A stretch of DNA of 64,000 nt from Georgenia wutianyii (GTDB taxonomy: Bacteria > Actinomycetota > Actinomycetes > Actinomycetales > Actinomycetaceae), in NCBI RefSeq assembly GCF_006349365.1, contig NZ_CP040899.1:3224001-3288000 (forward strand). Reading direction: 5' to 3'. The position numbers and the translations under genes were made by a program. Numbering within the stretch: position 1 is the stretch's first letter; the number at the start of each line of letters is the position of its first letter. The notes under the pieces were generated by a model. That model was not told the DNA's origin. It worked only from the letters and a program-made list of their open reading frames with translations, and did not search any database. This document shows positions 63,495 through 64,000 of this stretch, piece by piece.

Positions 63495-64000
63495 TCACCG
63501 GGGCTCGTCGGGTGCCCGCACGACACCGAGGAGTGAGGTCATGGCGGCGGTGAGGGCGCCGTCGCCGCGGACCTCGGCCCGGTCCCGCGCGTCGGCCGGG
63601 CCGAGCCTGCGCGCCGCCAGCCGCCAGAAGGTGTCGGGGTCGAGGACGACCTCGGCGTCCGGGAGACCCTGAACCGGTCCGGGGGTCCACCGGCCCTCCT
63701 TCCGGACGGCGTCCCAGGTGCCGCCGGCGGGCCCGGTGATGCTGAGGCGGGCACGGGTGCCGACCGGTCGCTCGACCTGCCGCAGGCTGAACGGGAGGGC
63801 ACGCGCGAAGGTGTCGACGACGGGCGCCAGGAGGTGTGGCCGGTCGCCGCCAGGGCGCCTGACGGCGTCGCGGACCTGCTGCTCGTGGACCCACAGCTCG
63901 GTGAGCTCCCGGGCCAGGTCGAGCCAGCGCGGGCAGGCGCCGGCGCTCGCCCAGGAGACGTCGGCGTCGGCGCGGGCGTGGAGGTCCTGACCGGCCCACA
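63495..64000 (-). CDS. Partial mycothiol-dependent maleylpyruvate-isomerase-type protein
   Basis: The C-terminal 168 residues of a gene that runs off the right edge of the window (incomplete codon at 63999-64000; no start in view). ARELTELWVHEQQVRDAVRR then PHLLAPVVDTFARALPFSLR are typical of actinobacterial DinB-like proteins with the maleylpyruvate-isomerase N-terminal domain; the rest (RPVGTRARLSITGPAGGTWD and LDPDTFWRLAARRLGPADAR) is the usual C-terminal sterol-carrier-like domain. These may use mycothiol. The stop is TGA at 63495-63497. Confidence 0.75.
   Translation of the reverse strand, partial: WAGQDLHARADADVSWASAGACPRWLDLARELTELWVHEQQVRDAVRRPGGDRPHLLAPVVDTFARALPFSLRQVERPVGTRARLSITGPAGGTWDAVRKEGRWTPGPVQGLPDAEVVLDPDTFWRLAARRLGPADARDRAEVRGDGALTAAMTSLLGVVRAPDEPR

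Overview
The window is a contiguous stretch of very GC-rich chromosome, packed with genes and carrying no phage, IS element, tRNA or rRNA that I can see. The organism is an actinobacterium. It has a BldC regulator beside DUF3073 and purM/purF, mycothiol-type DinB-like enzymes, LppM and HspR with HAIR operators, a TetR-FadA2-FabG4-HtdX lipid locus, and many leaderless starts with a TANNNT box 6-8 nt upstream. Gene content suggests Micrococcales (Georgenia/Cellulomonas-like). That family-level guess is inference only.

Layout. 0.2-6.3 kb: small envelope proteins, bldC, DUF3073, purM-purF, an RNB ribonuclease. 6.3-8.0 kb: a sterol-carrier-like gene bracketed by two inverted arrays of an 18-bp repeat, then cutC. 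8.0-12.4 kb: a DUF2255-like protein, gdhA, purL. 12.5-19.1 kb: a fatty-acid locus (acyl-CoA oxidase/dehydrogenase and TetR, divergent from thiolase, FabG4 and MaoC hydratase). 19.1-22.3 kb: an EamA transporter under a tandem glycine riboswitch, a TRIC-like channel, and alanine dehydrogenase behind a cluster of DnaA-box-like 9-mers. 22.3-28.1 kb: purQ, purS, purC, purD, lppM, purA. 28.2-32.7 kb: a STAS protein, a DUF559 nuclease-like gene bracketed by a second pair of inverted 18-bp arrays, and a PAS-GAF-PP2C-HATPase phosphatase divergent from a second STAS protein. 32.8-38.9 kb: fba, an rRNA/tRNA methyltransferase, lemA, pyrE, exonuclease III, patatin, serine hydrolase. 39-52.2 kb: clpB and the dnaK-grpE-dnaJ-hspR operon, both with HAIR operators, with an amidase, SDR, acetoacetate-decarboxylase-like protein, orphan antitoxin-like protein, S9 peptidase and a membrane protein between them. 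52.2-60.1 kb: an ABC exporter plus two-component system, an amino-acid permease and a DHA2 drug transporter. 60.3-63 kb: a sulfonate/nitrate/taurine-type ABC importer, then a VOC protein and a truncated mycothiol-dependent-type enzyme at the edge.

Eight de novo purine genes (purF, M, L, Q, S, C, D, A) all lie on the minus strand in four separate blocks. The heat-shock circuit looks complete in the window: HspR, its operators at both target promoters, and a sigma-R/H-like promoter overlapping them.

The most unusual structure is the 18-bp repeat family. Four arrays occur as two inverted pairs. Each pair encloses exactly one gene, with about 7 units upstream and 12-13 downstream of it, a C-rich head on the outer side, and a CCGCGGACTCA tail shared by two of the arrays. 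I know of no described element of this form.
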